Source of the DNA: Dipodascopsis uninucleata var. uninucleata
Taxonomy: Eukaryota > Ascomycota > Lipomycetes > Lipomycetales > Lipomycetaceae
DNA length: 64,000 nt
NCBI GenBank assembly: GCA_030568195.1
Contig: JAJLTO010000006.1
Coordinates: forward strand, 620,001 to 684,000
Direction of reading: 5' to 3'
The number at the start of each line of letters is the position of its first letter. The first letter of the stretch is position 1. Shown in pieces: positions 39,778 to 51,947 of this stretch. Under the pieces are notes generated by a model, which saw only the letters and a program-made list of their open reading frames with translations, did no database searches and had not been told where the DNA came from. A program made the position numbers and the translations under genes.

Positions 39778-40854
39778 TATTATGTGGTTTCCGTGCCAGA
39801 ACTCATACGGACTGCTCTGTGACTTAAAAATTCTGATGCAATCTAAGTCTCCTTTTCAAGATCAGCGTATTCTCATACAAACGAGATAATCTCCTTTCTT
39901 AATTTGTAAAGTATCTAGCTTGTCCAGCTCCTAACACTCGTGTTTCTGCTCGCTTCTACTTATTTGCGATTCAGTCGAGAGGTTGAGAGTGATTATAGTA
40001 CAAAGTGCTCACGATAGCTGCATCCAATCTCACTACTGATATAAATGCCCGAACCAGTAAAACTTCTAATATTTCATTTGAGAAGCACTTGGCTATAAAA
40101 TCAGCCTGCCAATTACCGCGATCCAATCACCGCCTGATGCAATGAGAGAGTGCTGTTACAGTAAATTAGTAAAATACAATCCCTTCCCTTCAATAATTAT
40201 AAATTCAAAAAATCATCTCTACGAGAGATACAAATGTATGAAAAACGATTTCAGGCGAAGCAGCCGCCTGCCTAAACTAGGTCAAATCGCATAGTTTACG
40301 TACTTGTCTCTCTCAATGTTTTCGCGGTATCGCCATATTTGCCATATTTAAATATTATTTATGCCTTATATATGGTGGTACTTAACACATAATTTTCTAC
40401 AATACCGGCACTGATAACACTCGCCGGCGCTAGTCCTTTTCCGTCTTGAAATTGTGCAATAGTACATTAACTAGCACTTAATTGGCCGAGATATAGCAAA
40501 CGCCGCATATATATCAGGTGCTGTGAAAAGTGACAAAATTTGGTCAATATGAGATGAGGTCACCCATAAGAATCCATGACAAGAATTTGTATGCACGTGA
40601 TATAGAAGTGGACACGACGCGCAAACTTGAAATATGCTTAGTGGAACATTAACGACGTAAAATAAGAGAGGATATCGAGTGACGAGCAGCGGATTTGTTC
40701 TTAGAGGGGCAGACCAGTGCAAAAGTATCTGATCAGTGGCTGGTAAACATCGTACGCGACAAATAGCAAGCGATTGAGTTTAATTGGAGATACGAGTGAT
40801 TGTTTTGGTCAGTGAATTGAAAAAATACTAAGCTGACAGTCAAGGAGAGTCAAG
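39778..40854. other. Divergent intergenic region upstream of WBP1
   Basis: About 1.1 kb without a gene. GCACGTGA at 40593-40600 lies 255 bases before the WBP1 ATG. Confidence 0.55.
40593..40600. promoter_or_regulatory. GCACGTGA E-box upstream of WBP1
   Basis: Seven of eight bases of the TCACGTGA site seen in three other promoters of the window. Confidence 0.3.
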
Positions 40855-42346
40855 ATGAGATGTGGTAGAGAATCGCGGATCTTCTGGCAGATTGCAACTG
40901 CATTAGCGGTTGCTCTGATGAGTAATGTGTCACAAGTTTTGGCCAAATCCAGTATGGGGGATAGGATGCTTGTAATCACTGAGAATGGATTCGAGAAAGA
41001 CGAATTTTCCGAGTTTCTGAACGATTTGGAAGGTGAGTGATAACTATAATGATACCGAAGAAACTGTTTGAGTGGTATTTCGCAGGAAGTTGGAAATGAG
41101 ACTATAAATACAGACGTATGGTACTAACTATAGATCTATTTTGTATTAAATTATAGCCCGAGGATTTGAGTTAGATTTTCGCAAGCCGAATGATCCAGAC
41201 TTGAGTTTGTTCAGCTATGGAGAGCGAGTGTATGACCATATTATTTTCCCACAGCCTTCGGTTTCTCGAGTACCAGGACCGAATCTGTTAGCCAAACCAC
41301 TAATTGATTTTGTTGATGAGGGTGGTAACATTCTAGTACTACTTCATGAGACGGCAGTCCCGCCTACGAACATTCGTGAGTTTGCAGGTCAAATGGACAT
41401 TCACTTGACATATAGAGAGTCGAAGCTTGTTGATCACTTCTCCTACGACAAAGAGACTTCACCAATCATGCATGATGACCTTATTCTTGATCCTCACAAG
41501 TCATTACTTAACCGACACGTTGCTGACGTCACAGAACCCATCAAGTATACTGGACAGGCAATGGCTTTAGGAAATAGTCCCTTAGTGGTTCCAGTTTTGA
41601 GAGCTGGTAACACTGCTTATACGTATGAGCCATCTGAGGAGTCTTTAAGCTCTCAGACACCATATGTTGCTGGAACACAGGCTTTCTTGGTTGCTGGCAT
41701 GCAGGCACGTAACAATGCACGTGTCGTGATTGCTGGAAGTGCCAGATTGTTCAAAAATGAGATCTTCTTATCTACTGTTGAAGGGCGAAGCACAAGCAAC
41801 AAAGAATTCGCTCTTTCTCTGTCTAAATGGGTCTTCCAAGAACGTGGTGTTCTCAGATTGAACTATGTTAATCATAAACTTGTTAATACGACCGAGATGA
41901 ATCCAACCATTTATCGTGTGAAGCAAGACATCTCATATGAAATCTCTATCAGTCAATATGCTGACGATGAATGGATTCCTTATATTGCAGATGATATTCA
42001 GTTTGAATTTACAATGATTGATCCTTACTATCGTCTGAATCTGGTTCCGACTCGTCGTCTTCCTGATGCTGAGCTATATAATATCACTTTTAAGGCTCCA
42101 GACCAGCATGGAATGTTTTCGATGCGTACCAACTACAAAAGGAGCGGTTTGACTTCGATTGACGATAAGAGAGTGATCACTCTGCGACATTTCGGTCACG
42201 ATGAATTCTTAAGAAGTTTCGAAATTCCTAATGCATGGCCATACATAACCTCGATTGTCACAGTTGTTATCGCTTGGATAGCATTTGTTCTCTTATGGAT
42301 CTTTAATGAAGGACCTAAAACAAACCTAGAAAAAAAGACGAAGTAA
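40855..42346 (+). CDS. WBP1: Oligosaccharyltransferase 48-kDa subunit (Wbp1/OST48)
   Basis: An essential subunit of the ER oligosaccharyltransferase that transfers the glycan to Asn of nascent proteins. Exons 40855-41032 and 41157-42346 join over an intron with GTGAGT donor and a perfect TACTAAC branch site at 41123-41129; phase fits and gives 455 residues. A signal peptide covers about residues 1-30 (ALAVALMSNVSQVLA). Luminal motifs in order: GFELDFRKPNDPDLSLFSYG, the YDHIIFP that follows it, FVDEGGNILV, VAGMQARNNARVVIAGS and WVFQERGVLR. A transmembrane segment (WPYITSIVTVVIAWIAFVLL) near residue 430 is followed by a short Lys-rich cytosolic tail ending KKTK, a possible ER-retrieval signal. 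Confidence 0.95.
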
Positions 42347-42654
42347 GCTGTAAAGGTATATCTATGGCTCTTATCACTATTTTTGTATTGTTATGGGAAT
42401 ATCAGTCATTGATCAAGGCGAGTTCGGCATATGGATCTAGATAGCGCTCTTAAAATCTCTTTAATAAATTTTATATCGTACTTATTGTTAAATAATCACC
42501 GTAGATTACTCATGAAAATTGGTTAAAACCGAGATTTCATGATGTAATAAACAAAAGCGTTAAAACCGGTGGATGAATATTAAAACTATTTTTTAAGTTC
42601 TTTAACTAGTAGAATATACTTAATACATATTTTTGTTATATATACTTGAAATCT
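42347..42654. other. Convergent intergenic region WBP1/EMC1
   Basis: Short AT-rich 3' flanks. Nothing recognised. Confidence 0.6.
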
Positions 42655-45393
42655 CTAATTCGAAGTTCCCCATCTTGCATTCAATTGCTTTCTCTTCACC
42701 ATAGGTGCTGTAGCTCGGACTCCACCCAGCAAAGCAAGTATCGTCAAAAGAAGTTGTCCCTTGTTAAATGACTTTGACAATACATCAAATGGTTGCGATG
42801 GTGTAATGCGCGTAAAAAAAGTATCAACACCATAGGCGAGCACAAGACTTGTTGACTCTAGATAAGCAGGTACACAAATAATTTTCTTCACACCTAGAAT
42901 CTTTCGATAATGTGAAATGGTAAATCTTCTATCATCACCTATTAGGGGATCATACTTAATAAGACCTTCTTCTTTGTCATTGTTTGTAGGATCTTTATAT
43001 GGTCGTCTTGCATCTAGTAGTCGCTTTGGAATGACTACAATTTGATCCAAGTCAGTAGAAGCGATAATATCTCTATTTGTGATTCCGAATCGAGATCTTG
43101 AGATAGCAAGAGCTGTGATATGCTGAGGAAACAAATAAGCTTTCGATTGCACGTATGGTAGTGGTGTATCGTCAAATGACGAAAAGTTTCTATCACCGTT
43201 TGTCCATCTTTCATTATTGATTTCAGATTCATAGAGATCCAAAACGACTACTTTCTCTCCTCTAGCTGGTTGATCACTCCAATATGAATATACAACCCAA
43301 TGTTCACCTACAACTAATCGAACGCCAGTCTTCGTATCTATACCTTCATCTTCATGAATGGACGAATACAGAACTCGTCCAGAGACATCATCTAATAAGA
43401 AAACACCAAGAGACTGTGATGAGTGGTCAACTGCTGTAACAGCCAACAGGTGAGGATTGAGATATTTGTACAAAACAGATCTATCACCTAACACACGACC
43501 AACAGAAACAGTAACGTCCTCTGGATCTCTTCTAGCCAGCGTGTCTAGGGTGAAGTCGGCTGTAGGTAGAGAAAACGTCCAAGTTGGTGTAAGTACGCCA
43601 GAACTTAGCATAAATCCCTTGAGAACACCGTCTACAACCTTAGAAAAATAGACTACTTCTTCAGGAGTTGATTCCAAAAATAAAACTTCACTATGTGCAG
43701 TCCACAACGCAATCTTACCAGATACTTTAAAAACACTATCAATCTTGTCGCCTACCTCCAGAACATCCAATTTAGAGACGTTAAGAATTTTACCATTCCA
43801 AGCATCAACCAGAGCAACTGTTCCGAAAGCACCAACTACTATAATATTGTCCTTGATATCAGTTTTTGCAAGTCCAATGATCTTATCACCATTCATCAGC
43901 GAATCTAGTCTCCAAGCAACAGCACCTGAATGGGCAGTGTCAAGCGCAACCAAGGAATTTTTGGTGTTCGCAAGGACTGCAAACTTTCGGAAGCCAAATG
44001 TGTCGCTTGCAGTTGAGTTAGAAAGTAAGGGAACAGGATCATAATTGCCGCTAAGAAATCTGTTTGCAAAATTAACAATATAAAAAGGAAGACTTTTCAA
44101 ATCATTCAGATGTCGTGCTACTCGGTGGATGTATGCGTTCAAAGGCGAAGCATTCTCTTCGAACAGTACTTCGCCAAGAGAGCTCAATTCACCTTCGTCT
44201 TCCAAATCAATGAAAACTGCGTCAATTGCATTAGAAGTAGACTCATCAATAGTCCATAGAAGACGAGAACTTGTCACATAAGAATACAATTCGTTTTTGT
44301 AGCCAATTATGCAGTTAGTAGAAACCCCTGATCCACATGCGACAAATTCAACATCATGACTAGGAAGCGCCATAACAGTCCTAGTCTCGATGGAAGATGA
44401 TAGTAGCGGTCTAACTGAAATTGCATCGTTGTATACTCTAACGACTGAATCGCCAATAATACCAGTAGCAGCTACAGAGTGCTCAATGACCGTCTCAAGA
44501 TTATAAGATCCATCACTGCTCAAGCTAAAAACTTCAGCCCAAGAATTCTTACTATCGGTATCGATATAAACGGCAATAAGCTTTCCGTCAATCATTTTTG
44601 ATACGGTATATTTACTGAATGAATGTGACACTTTAATAGTGTGTATAGATCTTTCACTGACATTTGCGATCTTGAACGAAGTACTATCTCCAGGAAGACT
44701 CCAAGTGATTGCGTCAGAGGAGCGAGCAATCTTCTGAGATGAGATGGCTGATGGATTCTTATCAAGAAGAGAATAATGACTCAAAATCTCGCCATTGCTG
44801 TCAATATCAATCTGTCCGATGCCTTCAATAGATCGAACGATGACAGATATAACGTGGTTCGTGGCAAGAATACCTACCGGTGAATATTCCTTTGGAATAT
44901 CATACTTGAATGCGAAAGCTCCACTAGACTTCTTTAAAGCAGTTATCACGCCATCACTTTGCAAAATATAGATTTTATCTGAAATTGCAAAATCTACCGG
45001 AGCACCTTCTGGTATAAAATTTTCCCAAATCAAGTATCCATCAGATTCCTTCCATACCATTACGTGGGTTACTGATGGATCTTCATGCTTAGCTCCAACC
45101 ACCAATGCACCTTCATTACCAAGTTTACCGAAGTGAAAGTGAATTGGTTCTATACGATCAGAAAGATCATGACGCCAATTCGGCTTACCATTTTCCATAT
45201 TCAACGACGCAATAATTACTGAATCACTGAGAACCATCAATGAGTTTGTTGAACTAAGGATATTTGATGGTGAAAGATGCCCTAGAGACTCTATCTGCCA
45301 ATCAATAACATTTGCTTCATCCGTGAAGAGACAGTTGACCATAGGTGCAATTATTAAAAGTGATAGCAGAGACAATAACATTTTGACCGTCAT
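42655..45393 (-). CDS. EMC1: ER membrane protein complex subunit 1
   Basis: Emc1 is the large luminal beta-propeller subunit of the EMC, which inserts tail-anchored and multi-pass membrane proteins. Single exon, 912 residues. Two Met codons (residues 1 and 5) could serve as start. The signal peptide MLLSLLSLLIIAPMVNCLF is followed by DEANVIDWQIESLGH, typical of the family. PQQ-like propeller blades follow (NGKPNWRHDLSDR, VTHVMVWKESDGYLIWEN). The C-terminal DUF1620 part has HITALAISRSRFGITNRDII, YAYGVDTFFTRITPSQPFDV (read as LAYGVDTFFTRI in the protein) and FNKGQLLLTILALLGGV, then the transmembrane end KRKQLNARWG. The strong match at the C-terminus makes the call secure. Confidence 0.95.
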   Translation of the reverse strand: MTVKMLLSLLSLLIIAPMVNCLFTDEANVIDWQIESLGHLSPSNILSSTNSLMVLSDSVIIASLNMENGKPNWRHDLSDRIEPIHFHFGKLGNEGALVVGAKHEDPSVTHVMVWKESDGYLIWENFIPEGAPVDFAISDKIYILQSDGVITALKKSSGAFAFKYDIPKEYSPVGILATNHVISVIVRSIEGIGQIDIDSNGEILSHYSLLDKNPSAISSQKIARSSDAITWSLPGDSTSFKIANVSERSIHTIKVSHSFSKYTVSKMIDGKLIAVYIDTDSKNSWAEVFSLSSDGSYNLETVIEHSVAATGIIGDSVVRVYNDAISVRPLLSSSIETRTVMALPSHDVEFVACGSGVSTNCIIGYKNELYSYVTSSRLLWTIDESTSNAIDAVFIDLEDEGELSSLGEVLFEENASPLNAYIHRVARHLNDLKSLPFYIVNFANRFLSGNYDPVPLLSNSTASDTFGFRKFAVLANTKNSLVALDTAHSGAVAWRLDSLMNGDKIIGLAKTDIKDNIIVVGAFGTVALVDAWNGKILNVSKLDVLEVGDKIDSVFKVSGKIALWTAHSEVLFLESTPEEVVYFSKVVDGVLKGFMLSSGVLTPTWTFSLPTADFTLDTLARRDPEDVTVSVGRVLGDRSVLYKYLNPHLLAVTAVDHSSQSLGVFLLDDVSGRVLYSSIHEDEGIDTKTGVRLVVGEHWVVYSYWSDQPARGEKVVVLDLYESEINNERWTNGDRNFSSFDDTPLPYVQSKAYLFPQHITALAISRSRFGITNRDIIASTDLDQIVVIPKRLLDARRPYKDPTNNDKEEGLIKYDPLIGDDRRFTISHYRKILGVKKIICVPAYLESTSLVLAYGVDTFFTRITPSQPFDVLSKSFNKGQLLLTILALLGGVRATAPMVKRKQLNARWGTSN

Positions 45394-45774
45394 TGTGCAC
45401 TTTCTTAGCGGTGATTAACTCAGCGCTATTCTATCGTACTGCACTTGACACTTGAATGTACTGTTCTATGATGTAGTCTCTCAAGTAGAACTAGAGAACT
45501 GAAAAAGATCTTTCGACTACGGAGTTTTCTACCAGAACCTCACTTTCATGTCACGTGATAAAATGACTACGTCTGCTGAACGCGAAAATAAATAATATAT
45601 AGACGTCTCTTCCTATTCCAAAATATATTTTTTGTACACGCCCATATTCTTTGTAGTAGAATATTTATTCTCTCTATTATTAGTTAATCATATCGTTACT
45701 TATATAAGATTCATCTTTAAGTCTATTTTATCTTACTATAATTCCTCTATATCTGAATATAGGATCGTACCACA
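45394..45774. other. Divergent promoter region EMC1/DMC1
   Basis: 381 bases. TCACGTGA lies at 45551-45558, followed by an ACGCGAAAA stretch near 45580 that resembles a cell-cycle MCB half site. Confidence 0.5.
45551..45558. promoter_or_regulatory. TCACGTGA palindrome between EMC1 and DMC1
   Basis: Perfect octamer, 158 bases upstream of EMC1 and 217 bases upstream of DMC1; bHLH-type site. Confidence 0.45.
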
Positions 45775-47919
45775 ATGGTTTCAACGATTGATACCCGTCG
45801 CGTTATCGATTCCGACATCGGCTCTGATGAGGTCGGTCGTGATCTACCTTGTGCTGCTGTCCATGAACCTAATGAATTATTCTAACAATTTTTTTTCTAT
45901 GACTTAGCAAGATGCTTCGATTTTGGATGTTGATGAGTTACAAAATCTTGGAATTAATGCTTCTGATATCCAGAAGCTGAGAGCTGCGGGAATCTACGCG
46001 ATCTCAGTACGTAAATATGTGTCACTGCCAAAAAAATAAGGCCAAATCAGTTAAAGAACATGTACTTACACTAAGTCTGTGAATATAGACGGTATTGTCG
46101 ACTACGCGTCGCAATTTGCTTAAAGTTAAGGGGCTCAGTGAAGTCAAGGTGGATAAGATCAAGGAAGCGGCGGCGAAATTAATAGTATGTTATTGAGCTC
46201 TTGATAGTCGCGTTTATTCAGGTCTAATTATTCAAGAATGTCGGTTTTATATCCGCTACAGAGCAAGCCCACGTACGAAGGAAAATAATATCAATTTCTA
46301 CGGGAAGTAAACAGCTAGATAGCGTACTTGGTGGTATGTTCATATGGTAATTATTATATATCAAAATTCTAACTACGGCGTGCAGGCGGCATAAAAACAA
46401 TGAGTATAACTGAAGTATTTGGGGAATATAGATGTGGTAAAACTCAGATGGCACACACTCTATGCGTAACTACACAGTTACCGAAGGTTAGATATATACC
46501 ATTACACTGAGAGTCATAATTAGGCGTCTGATTGCTAAAGTAAATAGACTTTCTAACGATTTTTATCAAATTTGCGTATAGGAAATGGGAGGTGCTGAGG
46601 GTAAAGTTGCTTATATTGATACCGAAGGAACATTCCGACCAGAGCGATTGAGGGATATTGCGGAAAGATTTGGTGTAGACCCTGATCAAGGTAGATTACT
46701 CTCAAATACAAGCTGCTCATATTTTAGTCTATCTCAATCATCTTCAAAGAATGACTGACCTTTTTTATTCTGTAGTCTGTGAGAATATCTCATATGCTCG
46801 TGCTCTTAATAGTGAACATCAGATGGAACTGATTGAAAAACTTGGATCGACGTTTGCCGATGGTAGTTATAGGTTATTGGTATGATGCAACAATTTGATC
46901 ATACCTGTTCCTTTTACAGCACATTCTAACTATAAATAGATTGTAGATTCGATCATGGCACAGTTTCGGGTTGATGTAAGAAATCCACAAGATATGGAGA
47001 CTAGAGTGCCAAAGGAGAGACGCGTAATACTAACTGGTTCATTTGTCATGTCATGTAGTATTGTGGACGTGGAGAGCTGAATGAGCGCCAGCAAAAGTAT
47101 GAACCAAATGAGATTTACTTTACTATTTGAGACATAGACTGAATTAACCATATAATTTATAGACTCAACCAGATGTTAGGGAGATTAAATCGATTATCAG
47201 AAGAGTACAATGTTGCAATTTTTATGACAAACCAGGTTCAATCTGATCCGGGTGCATCTGCGTTATTCGCAGCTGCCGATGGGAGAAAACCGTGAGTATT
47301 TAATAGAGCTTTAAGCTTGGTTTACTATTATCGAACAGCTTACTAATAATGCTTTTTTAAAAAACAGTGTTGGTGGGCATGTACTGGTAAGGCTATTATT
47401 ATGAGAATTCCAAGACCACGATTGGTAGTTAATTATTTTATCTTATTCTAATTAGGCCCATGCTTCCGCTACGCGTATCTTACTACGGTAAGTATTTAGA
47501 TATTAATCATTCTTTAACTTCAAGAGACGTAATCTAACTATGATCTAGTAAGGGACGAGCGGAGGAAAGAGTCGCGAAGGTTAGTTTATAGATGATTCAT
47601 AGATCGATCATTCAGAAGGGACAACTAACAGATGAGGGTGGACTTGACCACTTGTTGTAACAGCTACAAGACAGTCCAGGTATGATCGAGACCACAACTA
47701 AAATAATATTTATGTTTTCAGAAAGCGTTTGCTCGTTTCTAATACATTTATACTTTCAGATATGCCAGAGAGAGAAGCAACTTACTGTATTGGAGAAGGT
47801 AAGTTGTTTAAGGTGAATCCTGCCTAAGGTTTCCGGTAGTGTAGAAGACGATATTCAAAGATATCATGCGTTATTAACATCTCTCCGTATAATATAGGTG
47901 GTATTCAGGATACTGTGTA
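45775..47919 (+). CDS. DMC1: Meiotic recombinase Dmc1, 16 exons
   Basis: Dmc1 forms filaments on single-stranded DNA and drives strand exchange between homologues in meiosis. Exons: 45775-45831, 45908-46006, 46089-46184, 46237-46333, 46386-46486, 46582-46690, 46776-46879, 46940-46975, 47059-47096, 47163-47291, 47368-47386, 47456-47487, 47549-47579, 47664-47679, 47760-47798 and 47897-47919; they sum to 341 codons plus stop. Walker A is GEYRCGKTQ (129-137); Walker B LLIVDS is split by an intron. [40 protein letters not shown] and [14 protein letters not shown] separate it from Rad51. The N-terminal helix-hairpin-helix is [17 protein letters not shown]. The first donor (GTCGGT) is weak, so exon 1 is the least sure part. 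Confidence 0.93.
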
Positions 47920-50900
47920 AGCAAGTAAGATTGATATCAATATTCAGCCGCCAACAAAGACATACGCCATCTCAAAAGTGTCCAATTATTCGTGATATAC
48001 CCATATTGCTTACTGTCTCATACTACTTACTATTCTTACATACCTATTGCTTGACATGCTTATAATTATATTGTTTTTATTTATTATATAAGCGGCAGGT
48101 TATTAATTTGCAGCGAGTCTATTTCAGAATGATCAATTGATATCAATTATCCATGAGACAAGATACACAAAAAATATTCTGAGCTGTTTTTCTAGTTTAA
48201 TAATATTCATTTTGCTTACAGCGTCATAGGTTCTGTTACACTAGTACCATGTGAAATATTACACCATTGTTTATTCATAGCCAACACCAGTGACAAATTA
48301 GGCGGTCGAATGGCATCCGTTGTATTTTATAGACGGTTTCACCTAGATTTACCAACTCTACATGCGATATATTTAACTGGTTGCCATTATTCTACTCCTA
48401 CAGTGATGCCATCGCTGTTATGGCTCTTCTGTAAGCAATAAGAAGACAAATAGCTAGTTTTCGTCAGAGATGCTACAGTTCTTTTATCATAAAACATAGT
48501 AAGACAAATCTTCTAATTTCACTACTAGCAATCGGAGCCTTTTACATCAATCTCATTGCTGCGCTGGCAAACTTAGCCGTATTATAGAACAGACTTTATG
48601 TAGTATGATGAAATGGCATACTCCAGCGATTACGGGACGAAAAAAATAAAGGACTGCATCGTTAGTATGCCTAACGTTGTCGTCATCAGTAAAATTATGG
48701 CTCAATGCTCCTGAATCAAACAGTCAGGTATTCCCAGCCACTAGAATATCAGATATTACCTGATATCTATACGTCCTCGTGTATTGACTCTACTGAGTGA
48801 CGGAGCGATTAAAACATCGGTAAAAAATAAACAAGCCAATGTCTAGACTGAATGAAGTGGACAAATTCCATAACTAATTTTGCCATAATGCTTGCTGCTT
48901 GCAGCTTCCATGCTTACTATACTTATCCTTCCTAACATCTAGAGACTTATAGCCTCAATGAAAATTCTATTGTAGAAATTTTGCAATTATTCCGATTTTA
49001 TCACTGGAGAGCTAAAGTCTCTGTATCCATTTCTTGTTGTCGTCTTAGCTGTATGACCTTCTTGCTATCGCGCAAACGGCACCTTATTGCCTTTCTCAGT
49101 AGACGTATCAGCTATTGGTCGGTACTGCATGTATTCAAATCTAAGCTTGTGGATACTTGGCTCACACGTAAATCAGTAGATTAAGTCATAGATGCGCGTA
49201 AAATAATAGTTTTTATACTTCTCTGATCAAATGTCTGTGGCGTCCCGATGGCGCTTTTAAAATTCTACACTTCTTTTTTCCTCTCTCTTTCTTAGAGTCT
49301 CATTTCGGTGACTGTGGCCATTACACCCTTCATTGTTCAGTGTTTTGCTCTCAAAAGTAACGCCTTACTTGTAATAACGCAATTATGGCTTTTACTATAT
49401 GTATAAAACTAGCTTCATTTATACTTCAAAATAAATAATAACTTTGTTAACTGAGCACCGGAAAAGAATTCAAATATCTCGTTTAATTATGTTCAGCTCC
49501 CCCTTTGCTATTAGACTTCCGGCGTATTTCTGAAGATTGTAAATCAACCTGTCCTGCAATTGCGGTATACTGGTAGCAAGACTGTTTATTTACAATCATC
49601 CGTCTACAAAATTAAACTATGGCTCCAAAATGCTAAGCGACTAGCCAGTGAGTTCTACAGCTCTAAGCTAATTACGGTATTATATTCATATGAGCATATA
49701 TAGATTATTTTTGCTCTCTGCTGAATATGTCTCTCTGATTGCTTTATTGTCTAGTAATTTAACCTGCAGCTAATTAGCTGAAGAATGCTAACTGGCTGTA
49801 TTCGTAGAAGTTGTGCCTGAAAGTATCGGGATGAAACAATGCAAAAAAAAGAATAAAATGCCAGGGACAAACCCTCTACGTCTCAGTGACCAGCAATGTC
49901 ACGCTCCTTAGGTTGACAATGCTAGAAATACGAGTGATGAACTACAACCCAGATGTCTAAAATATACTCGTTTAACATCGATAAATTGAGAATAAGTAAA
50001 AAATCAGATACCAAGGCATAGCGAGATTAAAGCGCTCATCTAGATTTAACTAAGCTGACACTTAAGTGTTCGAGAGAGTGTCTATCTATCTAAATGGTGA
50101 AAATATACAGCCTCTTTCGGATAATTCTGTTAGCCGAGAATTGCCTGTAGGTCAAAAGAGTACCATACCTAAGAAAAAATTAGCTGCATCATAGGCCCAC
50201 TTCACGTTTGCTAACCATCCAGCTATCTTTAATAATTTTAACAACATTATACGGATTTCCTTGAAGCTGACTCTTGCAAAGTGAAGGCTAGATTAGTCCA
50301 AAAGACTGCAAAAGAGATTAGGTGCACTAACTTCAAGTCAAGTATATCGCACCAAAGGAGACACAACTAAGAGAATACTTTCCACGAGCCATTAGCGAAG
50401 TTATTAAGAACAGTTTAACTCCGTAGCTTAATTGAATATCCTTTTTTCGTACTAGACGGACCGATCTACTTACACTCACTATAGGTAGTGTCAATGGGCT
50501 GAACCTTCAAAAAGAAATACGACTTGTCAAGAGAATTTCAACGTCTTTTAATTTCACGCATGACATAATTATTCATAATCAGCTTAAACAGTTTGCGATC
50601 CCTTGAAAATAGAAAGATAGAAGATAACAACTCTCACATATAGTAAATTATCGAATCAGCAGGATCTCACCAAGACTTGAGACTATGATTGAAATCACAA
50701 TTAAAAAAATACAACGCTTTTACAAAGCAAAAGACAAAGAGAGAAATTAGACTACAATATAAACCGAAAACACAAAAAAACACACCAGCATTTAATATAG
50801 ACACATATTAACCTATTTAAATAAATATAACGACAAATTGAAACAATGAACTGGATAAGAATGATCACAAAATTCCTAATTATCCCATATTTAGTCAGTC

Positions 50901-51392
50901 CCAGGATATGCTGTTAAGTCAGGGTCTGTTTGACAATCCGTAAGTGAAATGATATTGGATAAAAAACACTATTCCTATGAAGACTTTTAATAGCACCCAA
51001 AAAATTTAAATAATTTCACTATTGCTAGTTAGTATACGCAGTCATGTAGTCGATATAGCATTTGTAAGGAAATATGAGATGTTATTAGTCTCCCGACACA
51101 AATCTTGCTTGTCTGCTGGTCATCACTTTAAAGTACCGTTGTCACAAAATCATGATTCATAGATGGAAATCAGTCTATAATAGACTATAAATCATATAGG
51201 TACTATTGTATGGAAACGATGTACAAGTATAGATTGCAATAGATGTCCTTTTTGCCCTTATCAGACACCATTCATAAAAAAACTCCTGAAAATGCTGTGA
51301 TTATTCCATATGCGTAATTAAAAAAAGCGCGTCCAGGAGTCGTGTCAAACATACGATGACAATGCACGGGAAATACTCTTTTGAAGGAGGAT
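47920..51392. other. 3.5-kb tract between DMC1 and SCOC-like gene, no gene recognised
   Basis: AT-rich with dense stops in all frames. The longest frame (48981-49184, plus) has no signature. No tRNA, repeat array, transposon ends or conserved RNA core was found by eye. Confidence 0.5.
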
Positions 51393-51947
51393 TTACTCTG
51401 TCGATCGCCCGCTAAGCATCTTACTAGCTGACATCAAGTTACCAATGTAGTCTTGCAAAAATTTGTTCTCGCCTTCCAGTCTCTCATATTCACCTTTCAC
51501 TTTCAATATCCTTTCTAGAATAGCTGCTAGTCCCTCTTGCATGCTCTTTGCCTCTTTCTTTAGTGCATATGTCTTTTCTTCTCCAACGGCGTCTTCTAGC
51601 GAAGTTAGCACCAATGATGCTGACGCAGATTCTGTGTTCATTTTGTCTGTGTTGATGTAATAAGGAGGAGTTGTCATTGTCGGTTCTTGTGATAAACTAG
51701 ACTCTTCTGAAACATAATGTTCAATATCTCGTGATTTTGTGCAAGCTAGTCGTGCTCTAACGGAAGGCGAATTAAGATCTACTATCTCCTCAGTATTATT
51801 TTCAGTTTCTTCCTCAGATGGTACTATAGTCGAAGGTTCTGTGAGCTTTGCATCAGACGATGATGATGAAGCTGACTTGAAGTCCTTTGAACCATTACTT
51901 TCAGCTGGATTATCTGGCGGCCATTCTTTTTTGACGATACCGGCCAT
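51393..51947 (-). CDS. Short coiled-coil protein SCOC/Slo1-like
   Basis: A single-exon gene for 184 residues. The N-terminal 120 residues are Ser/Thr/Glu-rich and probably disordered. A coiled coil runs from about residue 128 to 172 (KEAKSMQEGLAAILERILKV), then the family end block ENKFLQDYIGNLMSASKML. Animal SCOC ends with a nearly identical ENQVLGQYIENLMSAS block, and yeast Slo1 belongs to the same family; both bind Arl-type small GTPases at the Golgi. Golgi or trans-Golgi tethering is therefore inferred. The coiled coil alone could mislead, but the NLMSAS block is specific. No intron is needed. Confidence 0.78.
   Translation of the reverse strand: MAGIVKKEWPPDNPAESNGSKDFKSASSSSSDAKLTEPSTIVPSEEETENNTEEIVDLNSPSVRARLACTKSRDIEHYVSEESSLSQEPTMTTPPYYINTDKMNTESASASLVLTSLEDAVGEEKTYALKKEAKSMQEGLAAILERILKVKGEYERLEGENKFLQDYIGNLMSASKMLSGRSTE

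Noticed and set aside
39260-39889. Plus-strand open frame opposite the Cys-rich secreted protein
   Set aside because: It has no domain, and the minus strand gives a signal peptide, a matched intron and a GPI-type tail.
45775-47919. RAD51 instead of DMC1
   Set aside because: [31 protein letters not shown] and DSPDMPE are of the Dmc1 type; the Rad51 versions of these blocks differ.
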